DNA from: an uncultured Muribaculaceae bacterium
GTDB taxonomy: Bacteria; Bacteroidota; Bacteroidia; Bacteroidales; Muribaculaceae
Length of the DNA: 64,000 nt
Reading direction: 5' to 3'
Assembly (NCBI GenBank): GCA_910584125.1
Contig: CAJTXU010000006.1
Location: forward strand, 22,247-86,246
Shown: in pieces, positions 27,853-36,686 of the stretch
Layout: each line of letters opens with the position of its first letter
Numbering within the stretch: the first letter of the stretch is position 1
Notes under the pieces: model-generated
Database searches by the model: none
What the model saw: the letters and a program-made list of their open reading frames with translations, nothing else
Told to the model about the DNA's origin: nothing
Program-made: the position numbers and the translations under genes

Positions 27853-28401
27853 TTACTCTGCGGGAGCGGCCTCGGCCTCAGCCTTGGCTGCGTTCTCAGC
27901 CTCGAGGGCAGCCTTAGCGGCGGCCTCCTGGGCAGCGAGGAGCTCGGCTTTCTTCTTTGCCACAGCCTCGCCCTTGAGACGGTTCTTCTCTGCCTCAGCG
28001 TCGAGACGTGCCTTAGCCTCTTCGGCTGCCTTAGCCTCGGACTTCGCCTTGGCTGCGTCTGCTGTTTTCGCACGGTCAGCTTTCCATGCGTTGAAACGAC
28101 GCTCTGCCTCCTCCTGCGAGAAAGCGCCTTTCTTCACGCCGCCGCGGAGATGCTTCATGAGCATCACGCCCTCTTTCGAGAGAATCGAGCGAACTGTGTC
28201 GGTGGGCTGTGCGCCAGTCTCTACCCAATACAAAGCACGGTCGAAGTCTAAACTTATTGTAGCAGGATTAGTGTTCGGATTATAAGAACCTATCCTCTCA
28301 ATAAATCTACCATCACGTGGTGCCCTGCTATCGGCTACTACAATAGGATAGAAAGCGTAGCCTTTGCGGCCATGACGCTGTAATCTAATTTTTGTTGCCA
28401 T
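27853..28401 (-). CDS. rpsP: 30S ribosomal protein S16 with Ala/Lys/Glu-rich C-terminal extension
   Basis: A small-subunit protein needed for 30S assembly. Residues 1-80 are classic S16 (TKIRLQRHGRKGYAFYPIVVADSRAPRDG, then IERIGSYNPN and DTVRSILSKEGVM). Residues 85-182 form a charged, alanine-rich helical tail (repeats like AKAEAEAA), so the protein is about twice the E. coli length. Such tails are usual in Bacteroidetes S16. A consensus promoter lies 62 bp upstream and a strong terminator follows, so it is a single-gene unit, divergent from prfA. Confidence 0.97.
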   Translation of the reverse strand: MATKIRLQRHGRKGYAFYPIVVADSRAPRDGRFIERIGSYNPNTNPATISLDFDRALYWVETGAQPTDTVRSILSKEGVMLMKHLRGGVKKGAFSQEEAERRFNAWKADRAKTADAAKAKSEAKAAEEAKARLDAEAEKNRLKGEAVAKKKAELLAAQEAAAKAALEAENAAKAEAEAAPAE

Positions 28402-28462
28402 AAACTTGCCGGTTTTTATTGATTTTGGTTTGATGAAATCCGCTTTTTGCGCATTTCGGGTG

Positions 28463-28492
28463 CAAAGTTAATTCAAAAATGTAAATCCACAA
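28463..28492 (-). promoter_or_regulatory. rpsP promoter (TTG-N19-TAACTTTG)
   Basis: On the minus strand TTG (28492-28490), a 19-bp spacer, then TAACTTTG (28470-28463). A leader of about 55 nt precedes the ATG; it might carry S16 autoregulation, but I see no clear structure. Confidence 0.75.
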
Positions 28493-28514
28493 AGTTTTTC
28501 TCGAAAAAATTCAG

Positions 28515-28522
28515 TAATTTTG
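28515..28522 (+). promoter_or_regulatory. -7 box (TAATTTTG) of prfA
   Basis: A perfect TAnnTTTG, 37 bp before the prfA ATG. No TTG stands at the right distance, so the -33 part is weak. It is back to back with the rpsP promoter. Confidence 0.55.
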
Positions 28523-28559
28523 TGTCCGATTTCAAGTCTATCAACATTTACCCACAGAA

Positions 28560-29669
<1,110 letters not shown>

Positions 29670-29689
29670 GGCTTATAAGGCGACTGAAA

Positions 29690-29718
29690 GCGCGCGCTCT
29701 AAACATTGGGGCGCGCGC
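29690..29718. other. GC-repeat stem after prfA
   Basis: Two GCGCGCGC copies, self-complementary and 13 bp apart, can form an 8-bp stem. TTATAAGGC-type direct repeats flank it. There is no clean T-run, so it may be a weak terminator of prfA or a leader stem for the next gene. Confidence 0.45.
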
Positions 29719-29756
29719 AGACGTTTATAAGGCAAACAATCAAACGGTATATCACT

Positions 29757-29936
29757 ATGAAAACACTATCGATTATTTTTTACGTATTGGGATCGGTGTT
29801 GCTTATCGCTTCATGTTTCACCACCGGAGTGACACTGACCTGGGTTCTCGGAGGCGTCGCGGTGGCATGTCTTATTCTCGGATGCGTGTTCCAGTTCAAC
29901 ACCCACAACAAGAGAACCGTCCATCACTTCCATTGA
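29757..29936 (+). CDS. Small two-helix membrane protein
   Basis: A 59-residue protein not assigned to a family. The ATG at 29757 is used because it starts directly in the first transmembrane helix (MKTLSIIFYVLGSVLLIAS); a second follows (TWVLGGVAVACLILGCVFQF). The C terminus is short, polar and His-rich (NTHNKRTVHHFH). It lies 87 bp after prfA on the same strand, with a G+C stem between them. Its end is 20 bp from the convergent nucleotidyltransferase gene. Confidence 0.6.
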   Translation: MKTLSIIFYVLGSVLLIASCFTTGVTLTWVLGGVAVACLILGCVFQFNTHNKRTVHHFH

Positions 29937-29956
29937 TCGCTGAGGGCACCCGGTTC

Positions 29957-30712
29957 TCAACGGGAACCGAGCGAATCAAGAAACTCGCCCGCCCGCGACA
30001 GCGTGGCGGGTTTGCCGATATCGATGAGGTTGAGCTCAGGCAGCCCGATCTCACCGATTAGCAATGTGCCGGCGGCGTCGAGCAGGAAATCCATTATCGG
30101 GAACGCGTCGCTCCCTATGCGGCGTGAATATTCCCGCAGCGCGTCATGCACCCGGGGGCTCACGGCGTAGATTCCGCTGAACGCCGCTTCATGCATGTCG
30201 GCTCCGGCCACGAATCCCGCCGGACGGAATTCACCCGAAACCGTGTTGTGCCAGCCCCGCAATTCACCGCGCGGACCGAACACGAGCCGGCGCGTTGACT
30301 CCCTCGGACTCGTGACGAGCGATATGTCGCGCCCCGACGCCTCGTGCGCCTTCATGATGTCGGCGAGCGGGGCGTCGCTTAGTATGTCGACGTTATGCAC
30401 CAGATAGGGCCGGTCGTCGCCACACAGCAGGGGAGTGGCCTTCAGCAGGCCGCCGCCCGTGTCGAGCAGCGCGTCTCTCTCGTCGCTGATGCCGATGCGG
30501 TCGGCCGGATATTCCGACGCGAGGAAATCCTTGATCTGTCCGGCGAAATGGTGGACGTTGACCGCTATGCTGTCGAATCCCTGCGACTTGAGGCGCGAAA
30601 TGACATGCGCGAGCATCGGGGTGCCACCCACCGGAACGAGAGCCTTGGGATGATGAAGTGTCCAGGGCTTGAGGCGCGTGCCGAGTCCGGCCGCGAGAAT
30701 CATTGCCTTCAT
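29957..30712 (-). CDS. Sugar-1-phosphate nucleotidyltransferase, MurU-like
   Basis: A 251-residue NTP_transferase enzyme. It begins with the nucleotide-binding signature MILAAGLGTRLKPWTLHHPKAL, then PVGGTPMLAHVISRL and HNVDILSD (metal-binding Asp). Size and layout resemble MurU (MurNAc-1-phosphate uridylyltransferase) and short mannose-1-phosphate guanylyltransferases. It lies 7 bp after a kinase of AmgK type, the usual partner of MurU in the recycling route that turns MurNAc into UDP-MurNAc without fosfomycin-sensitive MurA. So UDP-MurNAc synthesis is the best guess; nucleotide and sugar specificity are not proven by sequence. Confidence 0.82.
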   Translation of the reverse strand: MKAMILAAGLGTRLKPWTLHHPKALVPVGGTPMLAHVISRLKSQGFDSIAVNVHHFAGQIKDFLASEYPADRIGISDERDALLDTGGGLLKATPLLCGDDRPYLVHNVDILSDAPLADIMKAHEASGRDISLVTSPRESTRRLVFGPRGELRGWHNTVSGEFRPAGFVAGADMHEAAFSGIYAVSPRVHDALREYSRRIGSDAFPIMDFLLDAAGTLLIGEIGLPELNLIDIGKPATLSRAGEFLDSLGSR

Positions 30713-30719
30713 ATTGGAT

Positions 30720-32144
30720 TTACCTTTGGTTTTGATTGAAGATTTCGGTTATTCCCTGCTCGCGGTGAATCAGCTCGACCACGGCGTCGGGATATGCTTC
30801 GGCGAGGGCGCGGGCCACCGCCTCGGCGCAATAGACCGAACGGTGACGGCCGCCGGTGCAGCCGAATCCGACCTGCAGCGAGTCGAAGCCGCGTCTCAGA
30901 TAAGTCTCGACCGACGGGGCGACCAGATCGCATGCCTTACGGGCGAAACCGTCGGCGTCGCTGTGCGTGCGCAGGAACTCAATCACCGGCAGGTCGCGAC
31001 CCGTAAGCCGCTTGTATTCGTCATAGCGTCCGGGATTGTGCAGCCCGCGGCAGTCGAACATGAACCCGCCGCCATTGCCGCTCAGGTCCTCGGGATATCC
31101 TTTCTTATATGAGAAACTGAATACCTTGACGTGCAGGCGGCCGTCAGACCGGTGGCTGAACCTGTCGGCCATGCCGGTCAGCGCGACGCAAACTTTCTTC
31201 AGTTCTGGATAGAGGTCGGTCTCGCCGTCCTCGACGAGCTGCCGCAGGTTGAGCAGTGCGCCGGGGATGCTCTCAATGAAATGGGCGCGTTTCTGAACGA
31301 GTCCCCGGAAGCCGTAGGCACCGAGCACCTGGAGTGTGCGGAACAGAGCGAAAGGTCCCGCCGCCGCCGTCACTTCCGACGGATCGACGCCACGGATCCG
31401 ACCGAACTCCCAGGCGTAAAGAGCCAGCATCTCACGCCTGAAATCGTCGGAGAAACCTGCCTTGGCCTGCCACATCAGCGACACGGCATCATAGACGCAG
31501 GGCCCGAAGCGGCCCCCCTGATAGTCGATGAAACAGGGCTCCGGCGTCAGCATCACGTTGCGGCTCTGGCAGTCGCGCATCATGAAGCCCCACAGCCGCG
31601 GGTCGGTGTCGGTCAGTTTCTCGGCGAAATTCTCGAAGTCATCCTCAAGGCGGTCCTCGTCGAAAGCGACGCCGGCCGGTTTGAGAAACTCATATTTGAA
31701 ATAGTTGAGGTCCCACATCACGAGGCGCCGCGAGAAAGGGGAGTATGCCGTCAAGTCGCGCCATGCCTCCGCGGGCACGGTGTTGAGGAGCGCGAGCTCC
31801 CGGACGGTCCGCGCCACGAGTTCCGGAGCTTCCACAGACGTGAGACGTGAGAAAAGCGATGTGTCGCCGAGATCCTCCTCAAGATACCAGATGAAGTCGG
31901 GCGTCGCTCCGAAGATGGCCGGCACACGGACTCCGGCGGCGGCGAAAGCCTCCGACAGCGAGACGAAAGCGCGGGCGTCGGCCGCCGAGTCGGCGCGGAC
32001 GCCAATCACGCTACGGCCGTCGCCGAGACGGAGACGGTAATACTGACGGTCGCCGCCTGCGGCGGGAAGAGCCGAAGCCTCCAGCGGCCGGCTGCCGAGA
32101 GAGGACTCGCAGAGTGCATAGAGCGGTTCGAGATCGTATTTCAT
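30720..32144 (-). CDS. AmgK-like sugar kinase fused to a RapZ C-terminal domain
   Basis: A 474-residue two-domain protein. Residues 1-330 are an aminoglycoside-phosphotransferase-type kinase: GGDRQYYRL, the catalytic loop WGFMMRDCQSRNVML, and FIDYQGGRFGP (metal-binding Asp), as in AmgK, which phosphorylates MurNAc/GlcNAc at C1. From about residue 340 it is RapZ C-terminal: VFSFSYKKGYP, FDCRGLHNPG, VGFGCTGGRHRSVYCAEAVA and the closing HRE. In E. coli that domain binds glucosamine-6-phosphate. The ATP-binding N-terminal half of RapZ is absent. The ATG at 32144 starts the kinase; the longer frame upstream only reads a low-complexity tract. It is translated just before the MurU-like gene. Confidence 0.87.
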   Translation of the reverse strand: MKYDLEPLYALCESSLGSRPLEASALPAAGGDRQYYRLRLGDGRSVIGVRADSAADARAFVSLSEAFAAAGVRVPAIFGATPDFIWYLEEDLGDTSLFSRLTSVEAPELVARTVRELALLNTVPAEAWRDLTAYSPFSRRLVMWDLNYFKYEFLKPAGVAFDEDRLEDDFENFAEKLTDTDPRLWGFMMRDCQSRNVMLTPEPCFIDYQGGRFGPCVYDAVSLMWQAKAGFSDDFRREMLALYAWEFGRIRGVDPSEVTAAAGPFALFRTLQVLGAYGFRGLVQKRAHFIESIPGALLNLRQLVEDGETDLYPELKKVCVALTGMADRFSHRSDGRLHVKVFSFSYKKGYPEDLSGNGGGFMFDCRGLHNPGRYDEYKRLTGRDLPVIEFLRTHSDADGFARKACDLVAPSVETYLRRGFDSLQVGFGCTGGRHRSVYCAEAVARALAEAYPDAVVELIHREQGITEIFNQNQR

Positions 32145-32217
32145 TAAAATAGGCAAAAACACGGTTAAATAAACGTAACGCCGGCGGAAAGCGTATCCCC
32201 GCGGGCGTTTGAAACTG

Positions 32218-32306
32218 CGGGAGGAGAGTGACGAGAGAGAGGAGGAGAGAGGAGGATAAAGAGGGAGAAAAGGAGGAGAGAAAGGAGGAGAGAAAGGAAT
32301 GGAGAG
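32218..32306. repeat. Purine/pyrimidine asymmetric low-complexity tract in the kinase leader
   Basis: About 89 bp made almost only of A and G on the plus strand (a C/T-rich RNA on the minus-strand transcript), with repeated GGAGGAGAGAAA units. It lies between the kinase start (32144) and its candidate promoter (32335-32328). The 390-bp gap between the kinase and pgk otherwise holds the two divergent promoters and the pgk leader hairpin. Confidence 0.8.
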
Positions 32307-32327
32307 CCGATGTGGAGGAATGTGATG

Positions 32328-32335
32328 CAAAATTA
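32328..32335 (-). promoter_or_regulatory. -7 box (TAATTTTG) for the AmgK/RapZ-MurU operon
   Basis: A perfect minus-strand TAnnTTTG, about 180 bp before the kinase ATG. No TTG stands at 19-21 bp. The leader it implies would contain the whole pyrimidine tract. Confidence 0.45.
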
Positions 32336-32389
32336 ATTGAAAATTAAATTAAATCATAGGAGTGGACCCATAAATCCAACTTTTTTTAT

Positions 32390-32397
32390 TAATTTTG
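32390..32397 (+). promoter_or_regulatory. -7 box (TAATTTTG) of pgk
   Basis: A perfect TAnnTTTG following a T-run, 137 bp before the pgk ATG. The -33 TTG is not evident. Confidence 0.55.
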
Positions 32398-32415
32398 CAC
32401 TCTGATAACCCCGCG

Positions 32416-32462
32416 GGTGTCAGCTGCGCGCATATGCCGGGCCGGCCCGGATGCGCGACACC
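32416..32462 (+). other. Long G+C hairpin in the pgk leader
   Basis: GGTGTC (32416-32421) pairs with GACACC (32457-32462). GCGCAT (32428-32433) pairs with ATGCGC (32451-32456). The centre CCGGGCC/GGCCCGG (32437-32450) is self-complementary. The 3' arm is continuous and the 5' arm carries two bulges. It is expected to be very stable in the mRNA, about 15 nt from the predicted 5' end. Confidence 0.7.
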
Positions 32463-32534
32463 TTCTTCCGGAACGGACTCTACCCTATGCAAATAACCCT
32501 GAACAGAAAGAATAACCCTAATATAGATAAAGCA

Positions 32535-33785
32535 ATGGCTAAAATCGAAGATTACAATTTCAACGGCAAAAAGGCCATCGTCCGCGTGGACTTCAACGTG
32601 CCCCTGGACGAGAACGGCAACATCACCGACGACACCCGCATACGCGGCGCGCTCCCCACGCTCAAGAAGATTCTCGCTGACGGAGGCTCGCTGATCATCA
32701 TGTCGCACATGGGCAAGCCCAAAGGCAAGGTCAATCCCAAGCTGAGCCTGCTGCAGATCCGCGACGCGGTGGCCAAGGCCCTCGGCCGTGACGTCAAGTT
32801 CGCGCCCGACTGCGCCAAGGCCCAGGAGGCCGCCAAGGAGCTCAAGCCCGGCGAGGTGCTCCTGCTCGAGAACCTTCGCTTCTATCCCGAAGAGGAGGGC
32901 AAGCCCGTCGGCATCGACAAGAACGACTCCGGATACGAGGCAGCCAAGAAAGAGATGAAAGAGCGTCAGAAAGAGTTCGCCAAGACACTGGCAAGCTATG
33001 CCGACGTCTATGTCAACGACGCCTTCGGAACGGCACACCGCCGCCATGCGTCGACGGCCGTCATCGCCGACTATTTCGACAAGCAGGACAAGATGCTCGG
33101 CCTCCTGATGGAGAAGGAGGTCAAGGCCGTCGACAACATCCTCAAGGACATCAAGCGTCCGTTCACGGCCATCATGGGCGGCTCGAAGGTATCGACCAAG
33201 ATTGGCATTATCGAGAACCTGATGGACAAGGTCGACAACCTGATCCTCTGCGGCGGTATGACCTTCACGTTCGCCAAGGCCCGGGGCGGCAAGATCGGCA
33301 ACTCGATTGTCGAGGATGACAAGCTCGACCTGGCGCTGCACATCATAGAACTCGCCAAGCAGAAAGGCGTCAACCTCGTGCTCGGCACGGACTGCGTGGC
33401 CGGCGACAGCTTCAGCAACGACGCCAAGCAGATGATCTGCCCTGTCACCGACATACCCGACGGCTGGGAAGGCATGGACGCCGGTCCGGACTCGATTGCC
33501 GCGTTCCGCGCCGTGATCCTGCCCGCCAAGACCATACTCTGGAACGGCCCCGCCGGCGTGTTCGAGTTCGACAACTTCGCGCGTGGCTCCAAGGCCATAG
33601 CCGAGGCCATCGTCGAGGCCACCAAAGACGGTGCCTTCTCGCTCGTGGGCGGCGGTGACTCCGTGGCCTGCGTCAACAAGTTCGGCCTCGCCGACAGCGT
33701 AAGCTACGTCTCGACCGGCGGCGGCGCACTGCTCGAAGCCATCGAGGGCAAGACACTGCCCGGCGTAGCGGCTGTCAACGAATGA
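32535..33785 (+). CDS. pgk: Phosphoglycerate kinase
   Basis: Interconverts 1,3-bisphosphoglycerate and ATP in glycolysis. The 416-residue protein starts MAKIEDYNFNGKKAIVRVDF at 32535; the frame is open from 32451, but that segment encodes the leader hairpin. Seen motifs: VRVDFNVPLDENG, SHMGKPKG, LLENLRFYPEEEG, NDAFGTAHRRHAS, AIMGGSKVSTKI and the C-terminal SLVGGGDSVACVNK followed by STGGGALLEAIEG. Length and motif order are normal. It has its own promoter and a strong terminator and so is a single-gene unit. Confidence 0.97.
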   Translation: MAKIEDYNFNGKKAIVRVDFNVPLDENGNITDDTRIRGALPTLKKILADGGSLIIMSHMGKPKGKVNPKLSLLQIRDAVAKALGRDVKFAPDCAKAQEAAKELKPGEVLLLENLRFYPEEEGKPVGIDKNDSGYEAAKKEMKERQKEFAKTLASYADVYVNDAFGTAHRRHASTAVIADYFDKQDKMLGLLMEKEVKAVDNILKDIKRPFTAIMGGSKVSTKIGIIENLMDKVDNLILCGGMTFTFAKARGGKIGNSIVEDDKLDLALHIIELAKQKGVNLVLGTDCVAGDSFSNDAKQMICPVTDIPDGWEGMDAGPDSIAAFRAVILPAKTILWNGPAGVFEFDNFARGSKAIAEAIVEATKDGAFSLVGGGDSVACVNKFGLADSVSYVSTGGGALLEAIEGKTLPGVAAVNE

Positions 33786-33823
33786 CGCATCCCGCCGCAG
33801 ACGCGGCCGGAACCGATACAGGA

Positions 33824-33853
33824 AGGCGTGCCCCGACAGGGCGCGCCTTTTTT
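33824..33853 (+). terminator. pgk terminator
   Basis: AGGCGTGCCC pairs with GGGCGCGCCT (one G-T wobble, 5-nt loop), followed by a run of six T. It lies 39 bp after the stop codon. Confidence 0.9.
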
Positions 33854-33966
33854 CGGATGAATCTGAAACGAGTCGAAAAATTTGTTAAAATCGCCCTTTT
33901 CATAGTCTGTCTTATCCAATATTGGCAAATTCTTGCGTTATGTAATTAAATTTTTCGATTCAGAGA

Positions 33967-33996
33967 TTGTTTATTTTGAAAAATATAGTAATTTTG
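33967..33996 (+). promoter_or_regulatory. Promoter of the ExbB-ExbD-TonB operon (TTG-N19-TAATTTTG)
   Basis: TTG at 33967-33969, 19 bp, TAATTTTG at 33989-33996: full consensus. Confidence 0.75.
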
Positions 33997-33999
33997 CAG

Positions 34000-34237
34000 G
34001 TAGAAACGACAAGCGGGGGCAAGACGCCTCCCGACTTATCGCGGACGTAACCTTAAAACCAACGTGAATACTACGGGATTCATAATCTCTCCATAACGAG
34101 GAAGCGTCGACCCAAAATCAGACGGAACGGCATTTCTGGCAGAGGTGCCACCTGTTATAGAAAAGACAAAAACGATAGACCAAACAAACAAAAACCAAAA
34201 ACCAATACTAACCAACAAAAAACAAACAAAAAAGATT
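34000..34237 (+). promoter_or_regulatory. Long untranslated leader of exbB
   Basis: About 235 nt between the predicted start of transcription and the exbB ATG, with no gene. The first part can pair (GGGGGC near 34013 with GCCTCCC near 34026). The last 90 nt are an A/C-rich, almost G-free run of AACAAA-like repeats up to the start codon, probably a ribosome-standby region of the kind Bacteroidota use in place of Shine-Dalgarno sites. Confidence 0.45.
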
Positions 34238-35089
34238 ATGGAATCTCAGAAACCAATGGCTCCCAAGCCGACAGTGGCTCCTGCAGCCAAGAAAGAGGAA
34301 AAGATCAGCAACGTTCGCGGCATCAAGAACGCGTTCATCGTGATTCTCTGCTGCGCGGCCGTAGCAGTCTGCATCTTCCTTTTCGGAATGGGTTACGGTG
34401 GCAACTTCGAGGGTGGAACAACTGAAGGACATCCCCTCAACCTCGCCGGAACAGTCTACAAGGGTGGCTTCATCGTGCCTATCCTGATGACGCTCCTCCT
34501 CACTGTGATCGTCCTCTCGATCGAGCGCTGGATCGCCCTGAGCTCGGCAACAGGCAAAGGCAACACCACTAAGTTCGTGGCCGACATCAAGGCTGACCTC
34601 GCCAAGAACGACATCGACGGCGCCATGAAGCGCTGCAAGGCTCAGAAGGGCTCGGTTGCAGCAGTGGTTTACAGCACGCTCGTGAAGTACAAAGAGATGG
34701 ACGCCAACACCACCCTGAGCAAGGAGCAGAAGCTCACCACGCTCCGCAACGAGGTAGAGGAGGCAACAGCACTCGAGATGCCCGCCCTCTCGCAGAACCT
34801 CCCCATCGTGGCAACGCTCACCACACTCGGTACACTCGTCGGACTTCTCGGAACCGTCATGGGTATGATCAAGTCGTTCCAGGCCCTCGCCGCATCCGGC
34901 TCGCCTGACTCGACAGAGCTCTCGACCGGTATCTCGGAGGCCCTCGTGAACACCGCCTTCGGTATCGCGACCGGTGCATTCGCCGTAATCTCCTACAACT
35001 TCTTCACCAACAAGATCGACAACCTCTCGTACGCTATCGACGAAATCGGTTTCTCCATCGTGGCTACATACGCTGCAACACACAAGTAA
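34238..35089 (+). CDS. exbB: ExbB/TolQ-family proton-channel subunit
   Basis: An inner-membrane subunit that, with ExbD, uses the proton gradient to energise TonB. The ATG at 34238 gives 283 residues; upstream codons lie in the A-rich leader. After a Pro/Lys-rich cytoplasmic start there are four membrane segments: near residue 40 (AFIVILCCAAVAVCIFLFG), near 85 (IVPILMTLLLTVIVLSI), near 190 (LPIVATLTTLGTLVGLLGTV) and near 240 (AFGIATGAFAVISYNFF). The MotA/TolQ/ExbB signature GTLVGLLGTVMGMIKSF is clear. It is first in an operon with two ExbD genes and TonB. Confidence 0.94.
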   Translation: MESQKPMAPKPTVAPAAKKEEKISNVRGIKNAFIVILCCAAVAVCIFLFGMGYGGNFEGGTTEGHPLNLAGTVYKGGFIVPILMTLLLTVIVLSIERWIALSSATGKGNTTKFVADIKADLAKNDIDGAMKRCKAQKGSVAAVVYSTLVKYKEMDANTTLSKEQKLTTLRNEVEEATALEMPALSQNLPIVATLTTLGTLVGLLGTVMGMIKSFQALAASGSPDSTELSTGISEALVNTAFGIATGAFAVISYNFFTNKIDNLSYAIDEIGFSIVATYAATHK

Positions 35090-35142
35090 TCTTGTGCGGA
35101 CAAGCAAACTTACACACCAACCGATAAAAGTTAATAGCTAAT

Positions 35143-35868
35143 ATGGGAAGAGTAAAGATAGCAAAGAAGAGCACATTCATCGACATGACGGCGATGAGTG
35201 ATGTGACCGTGCTTCTGCTTACCTTCTTCATGTTGACCTCAACCTTCCTTTCTAAGGAGCCAGCCACGGTGGTTACCCCGCCTTCCGTCTCGACGGAAAA
35301 GGTGCAGGAGACCAATGTGGTCCAGGTGCTCGTGAACCCGGAGGGTAAAGTCTGGCTGACCATGAACAATGACACCAGTGCGAACTGGAGCAACGAGAAG
35401 ATGCGTATGGCGGTTCTCGACAAGGTGGCCGAGATTTACAATGAGACACATAAGAACAATCCTGTGAAATTCACGCAGGAGCAGAAGTACACATTCAGCA
35501 AACTCGGAGCCTTCGGCGTGCCTCTGGTCAAGATGGGCGAGTATCTCGACCTCATCAACCAGCCCGAGGGCCAGACCAAGGCCGACAAATGGCTTGAAGG
35601 AGACGGCGATCCCAACCACCCGACCGGAATTCCTATCAGCTGGAACGACAACGAGGCCATGCCCAATGAGTTCCAGATGTGGATGAAGGCGATGCGTCAG
35701 AGCGACAACGAGAATCTGACACAGGCCATCAAGGACGGTACGGGTGTTGCGATCAAGGCCGACCAGAACACATCGTTTGACGTGGTCCACCTCGTGATGG
35801 ACAACCTGCAGACGATTCACATGAATAAGTTTACATTATTGACAGCTCTGAAAGGAGCAGAAGAATAA
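35143..35868 (+). CDS. exbD: ExbD/TolR-family protein, first copy, with enlarged periplasmic domain
   Basis: A 241-residue single-span membrane protein. The transmembrane helix carries the proton-path Asp: DMTAMSDVTVLLLTFFML (about residues 12-30). The following periplasmic region is longer than in E. coli ExbD (141 residues): it has the usual beta-alpha TolR-like fold plus an insert of about 90 residues rich in charged and polar amino acids, around residues 95-190 (near PEGQTKADKWLEG). The C-terminal end (FDVVHLVMDNLQTIHMNKFTLLTAL) is standard. It lies 53 bp after exbB and 5 bp before a second ExbD. Confidence 0.92.
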   Translation: MGRVKIAKKSTFIDMTAMSDVTVLLLTFFMLTSTFLSKEPATVVTPPSVSTEKVQETNVVQVLVNPEGKVWLTMNNDTSANWSNEKMRMAVLDKVAEIYNETHKNNPVKFTQEQKYTFSKLGAFGVPLVKMGEYLDLINQPEGQTKADKWLEGDGDPNHPTGIPISWNDNEAMPNEFQMWMKAMRQSDNENLTQAIKDGTGVAIKADQNTSFDVVHLVMDNLQTIHMNKFTLLTALKGAEE

Positions 35869-35873
35869 AAGAA

Positions 35874-36650
35874 ATGGCAGAAGTTCAACAAAACTCTGGT
35901 GGCAACGGCAAGAAAGGCCAGCAGAAGAAGATGCAGATCCGCGTGGATTTCACGCCGATGGTCGACATGAACATGTTGCTTATCACGTTCTTCATGCTCT
36001 GTACGACGATGATCAAATCGCAGACGCTGACAATAGCCCTGCCCTCGAACGAGAAGGTCGACAATGTGGAGAACATGTCGCAGGCGTCCGAGGATGATGC
36101 AGTGACAATCATCATCGACGCCAAGCGCAAGACTGGCTCGATGGAGGTCGACACTGTGAATGGAAAGGTTGTTCCGGTGGTTTACTACTACTTCGGTAAG
36201 CCCGGCGGCAAGGAAGGCCTCGGCACTGACCCCGCGCAGATTGCGGCCAACAACAACCTCCAGGAATCCGAATTCCTTGGCAACGACGAGAAGACTGGTC
36301 AGGCCCGCGGCATCCGCGGGATCATTCAGGAGCGTAACAAGGATGTCCTCACTGAAGTCAAAAAGCTGAAGGAGAAATATGCCAACGGCGGCTTCGGTAG
36401 CCTCGAGACTAAAGAGGGTCGTGAAAAGGCCCAGATCGCTTACGACGAGGCAGCGTCGAAAGTCAGAAAAGACGAGAACTTGAAGAAACCGGTGATCATC
36501 ATCAAGTCCACGCCCGAGGCTTCGTTCGGAAGTCTGGTGTCGGTGCTCGACGAGATGCAGATCAACTCGATCTCCAAGTATCAGATCGATAACATGACCA
36601 AGGCCGATTCTGTTATGGTGATCGATTATCAGAACCGTCATCATAAGTAA
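35874..36650 (+). CDS. exbD: ExbD/TolR-family protein, second copy
   Basis: A 258-residue paralogue with N-terminal Lys-rich segment, then the helix with the conserved Asp (VDFTPMVDMNMLLITFFMLC). The periplasmic domain again is longer than in Proteobacteria, with a segment around residues 115-190 that contains GIRGIIQERNKDVLTEVKKL and a charged helix. It ends with VIDYQNRHHK. Paired, different ExbD proteins are common in Bacteroidetes and probably form a heterodimer in the ExbB pentamer. It is followed at 36 bp by tonB. Confidence 0.92.
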   Translation: MAEVQQNSGGNGKKGQQKKMQIRVDFTPMVDMNMLLITFFMLCTTMIKSQTLTIALPSNEKVDNVENMSQASEDDAVTIIIDAKRKTGSMEVDTVNGKVVPVVYYYFGKPGGKEGLGTDPAQIAANNNLQESEFLGNDEKTGQARGIRGIIQERNKDVLTEVKKLKEKYANGGFGSLETKEGREKAQIAYDEAASKVRKDENLKKPVIIIKSTPEASFGSLVSVLDEMQINSISKYQIDNMTKADSVMVIDYQNRHHK

Positions 36651-36686
36651 TGTTGGATTTATTAACCTTTAAAGCAGAAATTCAGA

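Noticed and set aside
30720..32330. Longer N terminus for the kinase-RapZ protein, from 32330
   Set aside because: The additional 62 residues only read the pyrimidine tract (Pro/Ser/Leu runs). The kinase domain starts right at the ATG at 32144.
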